Below, in pieces: positions 45,978-55,773 of a DNA stretch of 64,000 bases. The position numbers and the translations under genes are program-made. The notes under the pieces are model-generated. The model had not been told where the DNA came from. It saw only the letters and a list, made by a program, of their open reading frames with translations, and did no database searches. Origin of the DNA: CALBJU01 sp965247125 (GTDB lineage: Bacteria; Bacteroidota; Rhodothermia; Rhodothermales; UBA10348); the NCBI GenBank assembly GCA_965247125.1, contig CBDFGO010000002.1, positions 1,302,001 to 1,366,000 on the forward strand, given 5' to 3'. Each line of letters begins with the position of its first letter. Within the stretch, counting starts at the first letter, position 1.

Positions 45978-46574
45978 TCACATCGCTTCGGCGCGAGCCA
46001 CGAGCTTCACTTTCACGTCCACCCTTGTCCCGATCATCGGATCTGTGGCGAAACCAAAATCCATTTCATAGTCGTGTCTGTGTAGCTCAAATTCCGAAGA
46101 GATGGTGATTAACTCACCCGAATCATCCACCTCGAGATTTATCGGGATTACGATGTCTCGTGTCTCACCGTATATAGTCATGCGACCCACAACCTGTATC
46201 GCGAAGCCTTCTACCTCGCTTGCTTCGACGGCCGTAGATACGAATTTGATGGTTGGGTACCGCCTGGAATCGAGAAAATCATCTCCTCGTAACTCTTTGT
46301 CTCGGAGCGCATTATCTGTATCCACACTCTCCACTCTCAGAATAAGTTCTGCATTCATTGAGTCGGGAGTCGTCGCGTCATACACCACAGATCCGGAGCC
46401 TTCGGTAAAACGCCCGTCAACATCAAATACGCCCAGATGCTTTACGGTGAATCCGAATTCAGAGGCGTCCATATCTACGATCCACGTCTGGCCTTGAGAG
46501 TATACCATACCCGGTACAGAGGCAGCTACCAGAAGAAGTAGCGTGAGTGATATTGCTTTAAAGTTGCGGTTCAA
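45978..46574 (-). CDS. YceI-family periplasmic lipid-binding protein
   Basis: The domain begins TWIVDMDASEFGFTVKHLGVFDVDGRF and shows the YceI order with LILRVESVDTDNALRDKELRGDDFLDSRRYP, then GRMTIYGETRDI and the end GTRVDVKV. The family has a lipocalin-like barrel that binds isoprenoid-type lipids in the periplasm. A signal peptide (AISLTLLLLVAASVPG) precedes it. No ATG fits; TTG at 46574 gives a 198-residue protein with the signal in the right place and is my best guess. Its start is divergent from the gene at 46677, with about 100 bases for two promoters. Confidence 0.85.
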   Translation of the reverse strand: MNRNFKAISLTLLLLVAASVPGMVYSQGQTWIVDMDASEFGFTVKHLGVFDVDGRFTEGSGSVVYDATTPDSMNAELILRVESVDTDNALRDKELRGDDFLDSRRYPTIKFVSTAVEASEVEGFAIQVVGRMTIYGETRDIVIPINLEVDDSGELITISSEFELHRHDYEMDFGFATDPMIGTRVDVKVKLVARAEAM

Positions 46575-46676
46575 ACAAGCGGTCTCGTCGACATGGTGGT
46601 AGGTCGGTCGATCTTTCTTCGGGCCTAGTACGTGCAGTTTCAGGAACGGTCCCGATCTGTTCGGTATTTTGTTGAC

Positions 46677-47660
46677 ATGCTGACCGACCATCTCGATATC
46701 ACTACAGAAGCGCCAACCCAGCTCTCCGTCCACGACAAGGCCCAGCTCCGAGTGTTAATCGAGTCTGAATGGCAAGCGGATCTCATGGATCACCAGGCCA
46801 GGTTTGAATCGCTGGTTGCGCCGCACATGCAGCGTCGGTCGAACCATTTAAAGGACCCGGTCGCAGACTTCCTGTTTGAGTACTACGCGTTTCGACCTTC
46901 TCACCTGCAGCGATACAGCCCCGGAATTGGAGTCCTCCTGCAGGGCAGCTCCGCCGATCAATTCTTGAAACGCGACGAATTTCAACGCATCGACGACGGA
47001 ATTGGCCTCGTCCCGAATGGGGAGAAGGAATCTTCCGAAACCTTCCTGACCGGTACCAACTGGATTCTGACTCTTCTTAAAAACACGCAAGCCCGGACAC
47101 CACTGTTTGGCTGTTTTGGGCTGCACGAGTGGGCGATGCTCTACCGCACCGAAACACCACGTCACAGCCAACTCCCATTGCGCGTGCATCCGGACGAACT
47201 GGCCCGGGTCGTTGAGCAGGGACCCCTGCAGTGCTCACACTTTGATGCGTTCCGATTTCTCACGAAAGACGCCCGTCCACTGAATCAGGTGCAGATTGAG
47301 CGTGAAGACGCGTTCTCCCATGAACAGCCGGGGTGCCTGCACGCGAATATGGACGTGTATCGCTGGGCTTTCAAACGGGCTCCGTGGATCAGCTCCCGAC
47401 TGACGATGGATGCCTTCGAGGAAGCAATGACTATCAGAGAGCTGGATATGGCCGCCAGTCCCTACGACCTCTCCGAATTCGGAATCGAGCCCGTCGCCAT
47501 CGAAACGCGCGCCGGTCGCGAGGAGTATATCCGATCTCAGAGGTCCTGTTTCGAGCGCTCCACCCGCCTCAGAAAACGGCTGATTGAGGAGTACGAGCTA
47601 CTGATTGGTGCCCTCAGCGAACGCGTTTCTGCCTTTGCAAATCAAGAAAAGCGATCGTAA
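46677..47660 (+). CDS. Conserved protein often auto-annotated as 3-methyladenine DNA glycosylase
   Basis: This 327-residue soluble protein matches a conserved bacterial family whose members carry KDPVADFLFEYYAFRPSHL, LFGCFGLHEWAMLYR, HFDAFRFLT, EQPGCLHANMDVYRWAFK and LDMAASPYDLSEFG. Database entries name it 3-methyladenine DNA glycosylase, but no helix-hairpin-helix or AAG-type active site is visible, so the name is doubtful. Conserved His and Cys in HEWAMLYR, CSHFDAFR and CLHANMD could bind a metal or cofactor. ATG at 46677 is preferred over the upstream frame. It lies 64 bases before the propeller array, in the same direction. Confidence 0.65.
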   Translation: MLTDHLDITTEAPTQLSVHDKAQLRVLIESEWQADLMDHQARFESLVAPHMQRRSNHLKDPVADFLFEYYAFRPSHLQRYSPGIGVLLQGSSADQFLKRDEFQRIDDGIGLVPNGEKESSETFLTGTNWILTLLKNTQARTPLFGCFGLHEWAMLYRTETPRHSQLPLRVHPDELARVVEQGPLQCSHFDAFRFLTKDARPLNQVQIEREDAFSHEQPGCLHANMDVYRWAFKRAPWISSRLTMDAFEEAMTIRELDMAASPYDLSEFGIEPVAIETRAGREEYIRSQRSCFERSTRLRKRLIEEYELLIGALSERVSAFANQEKRS

Positions 47661-47724
47661 CCTACTTTTTCGGTCGTTTTTTACTGGAAACGAACGAACA
47701 CCCCGTTTTTCCACCCCCACATTC

Positions 47725-49035
47725 ATGAAATCCACAGTCTATCGGTTCACCCGAATCGTCGCCGTTGCGCTCACTTTTTTGCTGGCAACGATGGCACAGG
47801 CGCGCCAGAGTGATGGTTCGCGTGGTAGCCGAAACATGGAGCTGATCAGCCACCTTCCACTTGGAGGAATGGGGGTCGTGGACGGTTCTCCCTCTGCGGG
47901 ATTCGAGGCGCTTGGAAGAGGAACGGGACACGTGGTTTTAGACCAGCAGAGGGGTCGACCGTTTGTGTTTGTCAGTCGGCGCGAGACTGTCGGTGGCGGC
48001 ATAGTTGCCGTTAACATTTCCACGCCCTCCTCACCGCACGTCGTCGGCGAGTGGCGCACCGATGCGGACGTAAGAGAACTCTCGCACTTCCGACACGATT
48101 CCCGACAGTATCTGGCTGTCACGACGTCAAATGGGCTGACCATTCTTGAAGTCTCGGACCCCGACGAGGGACAGTTCGACTCCTCTGCGGACATTGAAAT
48201 CGATGGAGGCCTGCACCATGTGTTCGCATATCGCCATTCGAATGGCCGGAGCTACCTACTTGCGACCGGAGGCGGCGACATTCTGATATTCGATATCGAG
48301 AATGCGCTCAGTGGTTCGTCCACACCAAGCGCCTCCATAGGATTGCCCGAAGAATTACCGACTATAGACTACGGGTACTATGCAGTCCGGGCTCAGTGGC
48401 ACGAAGAAACAGAAACGGACCGACTTTACGCGGCCGGTGCCGGTGGTTATTACGTCATGGATATCACCAATGTCCAGGACCCCTCTCCCCTAGCGTCAGT
48501 CAGCTCGGCAGCCATACAAATTGGTCATTCGATTTCGGCGACACCCGATGGATCTCATATCGTAACGGGAGCCGGGTACAGAACCGCTCCCATGAGGATC
48601 TATGATCTTCGGCCGGTCTTTGACGGGCGCGTCCCCCGGGTCCGCGTATCGGCCGGCGCCTGGACGGCTGACTGGCGTAATTACGCCGAGAATCACGAGC
48701 AGAGGTGGCCATTTGTGTTCGTCGCGTCGATGGACGACGGATTACAGGTCTTCAACATGATGAATCCGTTCGAGCCGTACACGGTCGGTTTTTATCATAC
48801 ATGGGACGGCCCACGGGCGAACTTGTCCAACGAAACGACCGACCGAAACGGCGCTTGGGACGTGGATGTCCGGAATTCGGATGGGCTGATTGCTGTAACC
48901 GATGTCAACACGGGGTTGTGGCTTTTTCAAATGGAAGGATTCGACGGTTGGGACGGACGGGGATGGGGATTTGCGAATGTGGGATCTGTACAGGATTGGG
49001 AGAACGGACCAACAGCATCAACTACCTGGAACTGA
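47725..49035 (+). CDS. Secreted LVIVD-type beta-propeller protein, array copy 1 (divergent)
   Basis: This 436-residue protein has a signal peptide ending near MAQARQ and a propeller body of repeated strands with the LVIVD-like unit GIVAVNISTPSSPHVVGEW. It keeps the main conserved points of the array: GGLHHVFAYRHSNGR, AQWHEET, GHSISATPDG, NHEQRWPFVFVAS and DVDVRNSDGLIAV. It differs from the rest by having GAGYRTAPMRIYDL where copies 2-8 have an E-x-(E/Q)-Y-Q-Y motif, a longer GFEALGRGTGHV insert near the start and a different tail. It is likely the oldest branch. ATG at 47725 is chosen over the long frame to 47605, which overlaps the previous gene. LVIVD proteins are of unknown biochemical role; location is probably periplasmic or outer-membrane. 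Confidence 0.87.
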   Translation: MKSTVYRFTRIVAVALTFLLATMAQARQSDGSRGSRNMELISHLPLGGMGVVDGSPSAGFEALGRGTGHVVLDQQRGRPFVFVSRRETVGGGIVAVNISTPSSPHVVGEWRTDADVRELSHFRHDSRQYLAVTTSNGLTILEVSDPDEGQFDSSADIEIDGGLHHVFAYRHSNGRSYLLATGGGDILIFDIENALSGSSTPSASIGLPEELPTIDYGYYAVRAQWHEETETDRLYAAGAGGYYVMDITNVQDPSPLASVSSAAIQIGHSISATPDGSHIVTGAGYRTAPMRIYDLRPVFDGRVPRVRVSAGAWTADWRNYAENHEQRWPFVFVASMDDGLQVFNMMNPFEPYTVGFYHTWDGPRANLSNETTDRNGAWDVDVRNSDGLIAVTDVNTGLWLFQMEGFDGWDGRGWGFANVGSVQDWENGPTASTTWN

Positions 49036-50423
49036 TGATGGAAATGAAACGAGTCATTACACTGGTTGCCGTCTTTTCCCTTGTGGCCATCCCTGCATAT
49101 TCCCAGCGGGGGATTCAGCAGCCGACCCATCCGCCTCCACCCGGCGAGCGAGGATCGGCGAACATGCACGTGGTGTCGCACATTCCACTCGGCCAGCCCG
49201 GCAGTATTTCTGACATTGAAATCGAGCAAGAGCTGGATCGTCCGTTTGCCTATGTCGCACACCGGGGTGTAGAGATCGGCTTCGACGTGATCGACCTGTC
49301 GGATTTGAACAATGTGAAGGTCATCAAGCGGTGGCGAATCGATAACCCGGACCTCCACGTGGGTGGCGCGATGGACGGCCGGTACTTCAAATACAAGGAT
49401 CGCTATTACTACGTACAATCGATGCAGCTGAGGCAGTCAGGTCCTGATTCCGAGGTTGGAGCGATCGTCTTTGATGTCACGGATCTGCCGGAACAGATGG
49501 TTGAAGTGGGGCGAATTCGTCAGTCTGAGTCTCCGGGCGGCTTCCACAACATATTTATGTACCAGCACAGCTCGGGAAAACCCCTGCTACTGGCCACATC
49601 CGCGGGATTCGCCAAGGTTTTCGACATGGGAATGTTTGTCGACGGCGATCAGACCGAGATGGATCCGATTCTACGGGATGAGAATCGCGAGTTGATCGGG
49701 CGCATCCCGGTCGCCGAATCGGAGGGAATGTGGTCCCGTGGCTACCACGACTTCATGGTTCAATATCACCCTGAATCTGGACAGGATAGGTTCTATGGCG
49801 GGGGCGGTAGCGGCTACTACGTATACAATGTGTCGGATATCGGCAATCCAGAACTGCTCGCAACCATGCTTGGGGTTCCTGGCGTGGCCTGGGGTCATAC
49901 GTTTACGCCCACACCGGATGGAAACTATGCCATCGGCGAAACCGAGTTCCAGTACCAGCCGCTGCGCATTTTTGACCTGCGGCCAGCGCTGAACGGCGAT
50001 CTGCCTGACAAAAACATCGACCACGCGGTGGGCGCATGGCATGCCGACTGGGAGAGCTTGGCCCACAATCATGAAGTCCGCTGGCCGTTCGTTTTCGTTT
50101 CGGGGTATCAGACGGGGATGACGGTATTCAACATGGTCGACCCGACCAATCCGTATACCGTCGGCTATTACGACACCTTCAATGGCATCCACAACGATCG
50201 GGGCGCGGCGATGGACCGCCTCGGAAGTCCGTACACCTGGCAGGTATATGACGGTGCTTGGGGGGTTGATGTGCGGAATGCAGACGGCCTGATCGTCGTC
50301 AGTGATATGACGACCGGCTTCTGGGCCTTGAAAATGGACGGCTTCGACGGCTGGAACGGCGAGGATTGGGGAATGCCCAATATTTCCAGCGCACAACACT
50401 GGGGCAGTCTGCCCTTCAAATAG
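49035..50423 (+). CDS. Secreted LVIVD-type beta-propeller protein, array copy 2
   Basis: This is the longest copy (462 residues). Its signal peptide (MKRVITLVAVFSLVAIPAYSQ) is followed by a proline-rich link, QQPTHPPPPGERG, absent in the later copies. The body has VIDLSDLNNVKVIKRWRI, GGFHNIFMYQHSSGK, RGYHDFMVQYHPESGQDRFY, GHTFTPTPDGNYAIGETEFQ and NHEVRWPFVFVSGYQTGM. The tail is FDGWNGEDWGMPNISSAQHW, without the charged end of the others. ATG at 49035 overlaps the stop of copy 1 as TGATG; ATG at 49044 is an alternative that begins the same signal peptide. This copy and copy 1 form the two edges of the family. Confidence 0.88.
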   Translation: MMEMKRVITLVAVFSLVAIPAYSQRGIQQPTHPPPPGERGSANMHVVSHIPLGQPGSISDIEIEQELDRPFAYVAHRGVEIGFDVIDLSDLNNVKVIKRWRIDNPDLHVGGAMDGRYFKYKDRYYYVQSMQLRQSGPDSEVGAIVFDVTDLPEQMVEVGRIRQSESPGGFHNIFMYQHSSGKPLLLATSAGFAKVFDMGMFVDGDQTEMDPILRDENRELIGRIPVAESEGMWSRGYHDFMVQYHPESGQDRFYGGGGSGYYVYNVSDIGNPELLATMLGVPGVAWGHTFTPTPDGNYAIGETEFQYQPLRIFDLRPALNGDLPDKNIDHAVGAWHADWESLAHNHEVRWPFVFVSGYQTGMTVFNMVDPTNPYTVGYYDTFNGIHNDRGAAMDRLGSPYTWQVYDGAWGVDVRNADGLIVVSDMTTGFWALKMDGFDGWNGEDWGMPNISSAQHWGSLPFK

Positions 50424-50434
50424 AGACTCAAAAG

Positions 50435-51760
50435 ATGAATTATTTCAGACTGATCTGCGCTTTATCACTTTTAATGCTCATGGTTGCGCCCTCGTTTGGA
50501 CAGGCCACAGCGCTCGAGAGAGGATCGGACAACATGGAGGTCCTCGGACACGTAGGTCTGGGGCATCATTCCAGCGTAACTGACCTGGAACTTGAGCAGG
50601 ACCTGGATCGGCCGTACGCCTACATAGGCCGTGCTTCGATTGTGGATGGCGGCCCGAAGGGGATGGATGTGATCGATCTGTCAGATCCCTCTCATCCTGA
50701 AGTCATCTATCGCTTTCGCCTCGAAAATCAGGACCTGCTTCCAAATCGTGGCGGCATGGACGTGAAGTATTTCAGGACCGGCGGCAGGCACTACGTCGTG
50801 CAGTCGTTCGAATTCGGCGGCGGCCCTTTCGCGGATCTCGGGGCGGTCATATTTGACGTAACCGATCTACCCGACCCCAATGGAGTTCGAGAAGTGGGCC
50901 GATACGTGCTTCCTGACAATCCTGGCGGAATGCACAACATATTTATCTACAAGCATTCCGACGGCAACATCTACCTGCTCGCCACAGTGCGCGGGGACAT
51001 GGTTCGCGCCTACGATCTTCGAAAAGCAGTGAGTGGTGACATCGAAAACTCGTACGTAGCAACCATTCCGACGCCGGAGCAAGACGATATCACCGGATCG
51101 CGCCGATACTATCACGATCACTACGCCGCTCTTCATCCCGACACGGGCGAAGACCGGTTCTACGGTGGCGGAAATGACGGATATTATATCTATGACATTT
51201 CAGACATCGAAAATCCAGAATTGAGAATCACCCTGACAGGTATTTCGGGAGTAAGCTGGGGACACACCTTTACTCCGAGCCCGGATGGACGCTATGTGGT
51301 CGCCGAATCCGAGTATCAGTACTCTCCTCTGCGCATCTTCGACCTCCAGCCAGCCCTCGATGGGGAGCGGACCAACATTCGCCAACCCATATCGGCATGG
51401 ACTGCGAATTGGGAAAACCTCTCGCACAATCACGAGGTCCGCTGGCCCTATGTATTCGTTTCAGGATATCTCGATGGACTGCAGGTGTTCAGCCTGATGG
51501 ACCCTGAAAATCCGCAGACGGTGGGATATTACGACACGTATGTCGGCCCGACGGACAGCGGCTTCAACGCGGTGATAAACGGAGCGTTTGGAGTGGACGT
51601 CCGCAATGCAGACGGCCTGATTGTGATATCTGATATGTCCACAGGGTTCTGGACCTTCCGCATGGATGGGTTCAACGGTTGGAACGGAGAAGATTGGGGC
51701 ATGCCAGACATATCGTCCGTCCAGAAGTGGGACGAAGAATCCAAAGAAGGAACCAACTAA
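50435..51760 (+). CDS. Secreted LVIVD-type beta-propeller protein, array copy 3
   Basis: A 441-residue protein with a signal peptide (MNYFRLICALSLLMLMVAPSFGQ) and the core unit GMDVIDLSDPSHPEVIYRFR. Conserved points include GGMHNIFIYKHSDGN, HDHYAALHPDTGEDRFYGGG, GHTFTPSPDGRYVVAESEYQ, NHEVRWPYVFVSGYLDGLQ and the tail FNGWNGEDWGMPDISSVQKW. The first His lies in GGMHN where the others have GGFHN. It starts 11 bases after copy 2. The ADLGAVIFDVTDLPDP segment is shared with all later copies. No lipid anchor or sorting domain is seen, so it is probably soluble in the periplasm or secreted. Confidence 0.89.
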   Translation: MNYFRLICALSLLMLMVAPSFGQATALERGSDNMEVLGHVGLGHHSSVTDLELEQDLDRPYAYIGRASIVDGGPKGMDVIDLSDPSHPEVIYRFRLENQDLLPNRGGMDVKYFRTGGRHYVVQSFEFGGGPFADLGAVIFDVTDLPDPNGVREVGRYVLPDNPGGMHNIFIYKHSDGNIYLLATVRGDMVRAYDLRKAVSGDIENSYVATIPTPEQDDITGSRRYYHDHYAALHPDTGEDRFYGGGNDGYYIYDISDIENPELRITLTGISGVSWGHTFTPSPDGRYVVAESEYQYSPLRIFDLQPALDGERTNIRQPISAWTANWENLSHNHEVRWPYVFVSGYLDGLQVFSLMDPENPQTVGYYDTYVGPTDSGFNAVINGAFGVDVRNADGLIVISDMSTGFWTFRMDGFNGWNGEDWGMPDISSVQKWDEESKEGTN

Positions 51761-51767
51761 ACCGAAT

Positions 51768-53072
51768 ATGAAGACGACACTCTGGCTGATCCTCCTCTCC
51801 TTTGTCGGAATTGGCGCATTTTCTCAATCCACTGCCCTCGAACGCGGATCGAAAAATATCACGGTCGAAGGTCACATTCCTCTTGGGTCGCCGCTTACGG
51901 TGATGGATATGGAAGTAGAACAGGAGGTTTCCAGACCGTTTGCGTACGTAGCGCGAGGTACGATCGGCGCCGGTACAAATCGCGGGACCGACATTATTGA
52001 CATATCTGACCTTTCAAATCCGAAAGTCATCAAACGATGGCGAATGGAAGATCCTGAGCTTCATACAGGTCTGGGAGGGATGGATATCAAGTATTTCAAG
52101 TGGGCGGGGCGCTACTACGTAGTTCAGAGCACTCAATTCGGAAACGGTCCGAACAGCGATCTGGGCGCCTACATTCTTGACGTGACAGATTTACCCGACC
52201 CCTCCTTCGTGCGAGAGGTTGCTCGAATTTACGAGCCGGATCTTCCGGGAGGATTCCACAACATCTTTATTTACAAGCATTCAGATGGCCGCGTAATTCT
52301 TCTGACTACGATCCGCGGACAGGGCGCCAATATGTACGACCTGGGTAAGGCGGTATCAGGTGATGTCGAAAACGCGTTGATCGGTAATATTCCCAATGGA
52401 TCGGGCCAAGGCGGGTATCACGACTTGTATGCAGCGTGGCATCCCGATTCCGAGCAGGATCGTTATTACGGTGGAGGCACCGGTGGTTACTACGTATACA
52501 ACATCACGGACACGGACAATCCCGTTCTGGAGTTTTCGATGACGGGCATCACAGGTGTTGCCTGGGGCCACACGTTCACCCCATCGCCCGATGGCAGGTA
52601 CGCGATCACGGAAACGGAATACCAGTACGCGCCCCTCCGAATGTTCGACATGAAACCAGGAGTGGACGGCGAAACAGAAAACATTCGCTCTCCCATATCA
52701 GCGTGGACGGCCAACTGGAAAAACCTGGTTCACAATCACGAGGTGCGCTGGCCATTTGTATTCGTTTCCGGATATCACGATGGACTTCAAATATTTTCGA
52801 TGATGGATCCGAAAAACCCTCAAACGGTCGGATTCTACGATACCTATATCGGCTCGCGTGATGTGGGGGTCATGGGCGGGGCCGTGGGTAATGGCGCATT
52901 TGGCGTCGATGTCCGCAATGAGGACGGCATGATTTTCATTTCGGATAGTTCTACAGGCTTCTGGACCTTCCGTATGGATGGGTTCAATGGCTGGAACGGA
53001 GAGGATTGGGGCATGCCCGACATATCATCCGTCCAGAAGTGGGACGAAGAATCAAAGGAAGGAACGAGGTAA
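51768..53072 (+). CDS. Secreted LVIVD-type beta-propeller protein, array copy 4
   Basis: A 434-residue protein, signal peptide MKTTLWLILLSFVGIGAFSQ. The core includes GTDIIDISDLSNPKVIKRWRM, GGFHNIFIYKHSDGRVILLT, GYHDLYAAWHPDSEQDRYYG, GHTFTPSPDGRYAITETEYQ and NHEVRWPFVFVSGYHDGLQ. It is the shortest copy because the loop between NALIGNIPN and GYHDLY is small. It lies 7 bases after copy 3. The alternative frame of the copy 3 tail is open and joins this start, which is a by-product of the conserved tail and not a separate gene. It has the extra Gly/Val-rich loop VGVMGGAVGNGAFGVDV that copies 7 and 8 also carry. Confidence 0.89.
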   Translation: MKTTLWLILLSFVGIGAFSQSTALERGSKNITVEGHIPLGSPLTVMDMEVEQEVSRPFAYVARGTIGAGTNRGTDIIDISDLSNPKVIKRWRMEDPELHTGLGGMDIKYFKWAGRYYVVQSTQFGNGPNSDLGAYILDVTDLPDPSFVREVARIYEPDLPGGFHNIFIYKHSDGRVILLTTIRGQGANMYDLGKAVSGDVENALIGNIPNGSGQGGYHDLYAAWHPDSEQDRYYGGGTGGYYVYNITDTDNPVLEFSMTGITGVAWGHTFTPSPDGRYAITETEYQYAPLRMFDMKPGVDGETENIRSPISAWTANWKNLVHNHEVRWPFVFVSGYHDGLQIFSMMDPKNPQTVGFYDTYIGSRDVGVMGGAVGNGAFGVDVRNEDGMIFISDSSTGFWTFRMDGFNGWNGEDWGMPDISSVQKWDEESKEGTR

Positions 53073-53076
53073 AAAA

Positions 53077-54420
53077 ATGCGTAGCTCAGCAGCTCTCTTA
53101 CTGGTTTGTTTACTGGCATCGCCAGTTTTGGGGCAAGCCACTTCGCTGGAACGTGGATCTGATAATATTACCGTTGAAGGTCACATTCCCCTTGGAGGTG
53201 CACTGAGCGTGATGGATATGGAGATCGAGCAGGAGATGAGTCGGCCGTATGCGTACGTAGGAAGAGGTCACCTCGGCGAATATGTGGCCAAGGGCATGGA
53301 CATCATCGATTTGTCAGATCCATCGAATCCGAAAGTGATCAAAAAATGGCGCATCGAAGATGAGTCGCTCCACACTGGACTGGGCGGAATGGATGTCAAG
53401 TACTTCAAGTGGGCCGGCCGCTACTATGTCGTTCAGTCAACCCAGTTTGGCCCGGGACCGAACGAAAGTCTCGGCGCCGTCGTCTTTGACGTGACCGATC
53501 TACCCGACCCGGATAAAGTCTTCGAGGTGGCCAGAATAGATGAGTCGAGGTGGCCGGGAGGCTTCCACAACATATTCATCTACAAACACTCTGACGGAAA
53601 TGTGTACCTGTTCGCGACGGTGAATTGGGGTCAGGCCAGCATCTACGACCTGGGAAAAGTTGTGACAGGTGATGTGGAAAATGCCCTCGTCAGTCACGTG
53701 CCGGTTCCTCCAGATGCGGTAGGTGGTCCAGCGGGCGCGGAAGACATTCTGCCTTCTCCCCTGTTTTATCATGATCTATACGTCGCCTGGCACCCGGATA
53801 CAGGCCAGGACCGTTTTTACGGTGGGGGCACAGGTGGATACTATGTCTGGGATCTGTCCGATATCGAAAATCCGACGATGCAGTTTACGATGACTGGCAT
53901 TACTGGTGTTGCCTGGGGCCACACCTTCACGCCATCGCCGGATGGCCGGTATGCTGTTACGGAAACCGAGTACCAATACGCCCCTCTCCGCATGTTCGAC
54001 ATGCAGCCCGCGCTCGACGGTGAGACCCAGAATATCCGCCGACCCATCTCAGCCTGGACGGCAAATTGGGAACACCTCGTGCACAATCACGAGGTTCGTT
54101 GGCCCTACGTTTTCGTGTCAGGCTACCTGGATGGATTGCAGATTTTCTCGATGATGGATCCGGAGAACCCCCAGACAGTCGGTTTCTACGATACGTACAC
54201 GGGCCCGAAACTCTTTGAAGGCGAATTTGGGATGTACAACGGAGCATTTGGGGTGGACGTGCGGAACGAAGACGGACTCATCGTTATATCTGATATGTCG
54301 ACCGGTTTCTGGACCTTCCGTATGGACGGGTTCAATGGCTGGAACGGCGAAGACTGGGGCATGCCCGACATTTCATCCGTTCAGAAGTGGGACGAAGAAT
54401 CAAAAGAAGGAACGCGATAA
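53077..54420 (+). CDS. Secreted LVIVD-type beta-propeller protein, array copy 5
   Basis: A 447-residue protein, signal peptide MRSSAALLLVCLLASPVLGQ. The body has GMDIIDLSDPSNPKVIKKWR, GGFHNIFIYKHSDGNVYLF, FYHDLYVAWHPDTGQDRFYG, GHTFTPSPDGRYAVTETEYQ and NHEVRWPYVFVSGYLDGLQ. A unique insert, VPPDAVGGPAGAEDILPSP, lies before the FYHD motif and makes it longer than copies 3, 4 and 6. It is separated from copy 4 by four bases only (ATG at 53077 after AGGTAAAAAAA). The late loop TGPKLFEGEFGMYNGAFG also differs from the others, so surface loops vary while the framework is fixed. Confidence 0.89.
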   Translation: MRSSAALLLVCLLASPVLGQATSLERGSDNITVEGHIPLGGALSVMDMEIEQEMSRPYAYVGRGHLGEYVAKGMDIIDLSDPSNPKVIKKWRIEDESLHTGLGGMDVKYFKWAGRYYVVQSTQFGPGPNESLGAVVFDVTDLPDPDKVFEVARIDESRWPGGFHNIFIYKHSDGNVYLFATVNWGQASIYDLGKVVTGDVENALVSHVPVPPDAVGGPAGAEDILPSPLFYHDLYVAWHPDTGQDRFYGGGTGGYYVWDLSDIENPTMQFTMTGITGVAWGHTFTPSPDGRYAVTETEYQYAPLRMFDMQPALDGETQNIRRPISAWTANWEHLVHNHEVRWPYVFVSGYLDGLQIFSMMDPENPQTVGFYDTYTGPKLFEGEFGMYNGAFGVDVRNEDGLIVISDMSTGFWTFRMDGFNGWNGEDWGMPDISSVQKWDEESKEGTR

Positions 54421-54441
54421 GCGTTTAACCAAGGTAAAACT

Positions 54442-55749
54442 ATGCGACGGACTTCCATTTTCCTGCTCTTGTTTGCGATGACTGCGGGAGCACCGGCCAC
54501 CGCTCTAAGTCAATCAACTCCGCTAAAGCGAGGCAGTGATAACATTAAAGTTCAGGGACACCTTCCACTCGGTGGGCCGGAATCTGTAGCTGACATCGAG
54601 CTCGAGCAGGAACTGGATCGCCCGTATGCTTACGTGGCGCGGGCGCGCTACCAAGGCAACTACGACCGAGGCATGGACATCATCGATCTGTCCGATCCTT
54701 CACACCCGAAGGTGCTTCTCCACTGGGTCAACGAAAATGACGACCTGAACTCGGGTGTTGGCGGCCTGGATATCAAATACTTCAAGCACTCGGGGCGATA
54801 CTACGTGGTGCTCTCGGTACAATTCAGGCAGGGACCCGACAACGATCTGGGCGCGATCGTCTTCGACGTCACGGGTCTTCCTGACGTGAGTAAAGTTCGG
54901 GAGGTGGCGCGTATCCGGGAGCCCGACATACCAGGTGGATTCCACAACATTTTTATCTATCAGCATTCCAACGGCACTCCATATCTGATCACCACAGTTC
55001 GTGCTCCGGGGGCGAACATGTATGATTTGCGCAAGGTTGTGTCGGGGGATGTCGAGAATGCATTTGCGGCCAATATCCCCATTCCAGGCGAGGAGCGTAC
55101 CCGACTCAGCTACCACGATTTCTACGCCAGCTATCATCCCGACTCTGGTGAGGATCGCTTTTACGGTGGCGGGTCTGGCGGTTACTATGTCTACGATATC
55201 TCGAATATCGACGCGCCCGAGATTCGAGTTACGTTGAACGGAATCAGCGGTGTCAGCCGCGGCCACACGTTCACGCCCGGCCCGAACGGACGGTACGTGA
55301 TCGCAGAGACCGAGTACCAGTACGCACCGCTCAGGATCTTCGACCTTCAGCCGGCGCTGGACGGCGATGTGACCGATATCAGGCAGCCCATTTCCGCCTG
55401 GACAGCCAACTGGGAGAATCTCTCGCACAATCACGAAGTCCGGTGGCCATATGTGTTTGTATCTGGATATCTCGATGGTCTTCAGGTCTTTTCCCTGATG
55501 GACCCCAAAAATCCTCAGACCGTCGGGTACTATGACACGATTCCCACAGATGCCGGTGGTGTGATGGATGGCGCATTCGGCATCGACGTTCGAAATGAAG
55601 ACGGCCTTATCGTCATATCAGACGGATCGACCGGATTCTGGACATTCCGAATGGATGGCTTCAATGGATGGAACGGAGAAGATTGGGGTGTACCTGATAT
55701 TTCCTCTGTCCAGAAATGGGACGAACAGTCGAAAGAAGGCACCAGGTAA
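54442..55749 (+). CDS. Secreted LVIVD-type beta-propeller protein, array copy 6
   Basis: A 435-residue protein with a signal peptide (MRRTSIFLLLFAMTAGAPATALSQ). Core motifs: GMDIIDLSDPSHPKVLLHW, GGFHNIFIYQHSNGTPYLI, SYHDFYASYHPDSGEDRFYG, GHTFTPGPNGRYVIAETEYQ, NHEVRWPYVFVSGYLDGLQ and the standard tail. The hinge after the repeat start reads RGHTF, as in copies 7 (RGHTF) and 8 (SGHTF), where copies 3-5 have WGHTF. The late loop PTDAGGVMDGAFGIDVRN is short. A ribosome-binding AAGG lies 8 bases before ATG 54442, and 21 bases separate it from copy 5. Confidence 0.89.
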   Translation: MRRTSIFLLLFAMTAGAPATALSQSTPLKRGSDNIKVQGHLPLGGPESVADIELEQELDRPYAYVARARYQGNYDRGMDIIDLSDPSHPKVLLHWVNENDDLNSGVGGLDIKYFKHSGRYYVVLSVQFRQGPDNDLGAIVFDVTGLPDVSKVREVARIREPDIPGGFHNIFIYQHSNGTPYLITTVRAPGANMYDLRKVVSGDVENAFAANIPIPGEERTRLSYHDFYASYHPDSGEDRFYGGGSGGYYVYDISNIDAPEIRVTLNGISGVSRGHTFTPGPNGRYVIAETEYQYAPLRIFDLQPALDGDVTDIRQPISAWTANWENLSHNHEVRWPYVFVSGYLDGLQVFSLMDPKNPQTVGYYDTIPTDAGGVMDGAFGIDVRNEDGLIVISDGSTGFWTFRMDGFNGWNGEDWGVPDISSVQKWDEQSKEGTR

Positions 55750-55773
55750 TAAAGATACAAACCCCGTAAACCA

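Noticed and set aside
48705..49034. Extended start of propeller copy 2 overlapping most of the end of copy 1
   Set aside because: The signal peptide starts at 49035-49044 and the extension has the odd composition of a shadow frame.
51666..51768. Long N-terminal extensions of propeller copies 4, 5 and 8 reaching into the previous gene
   Set aside because: They come from an open second frame in the conserved tail; the signal peptides fix the true starts at 51768, 53077 and 57125.
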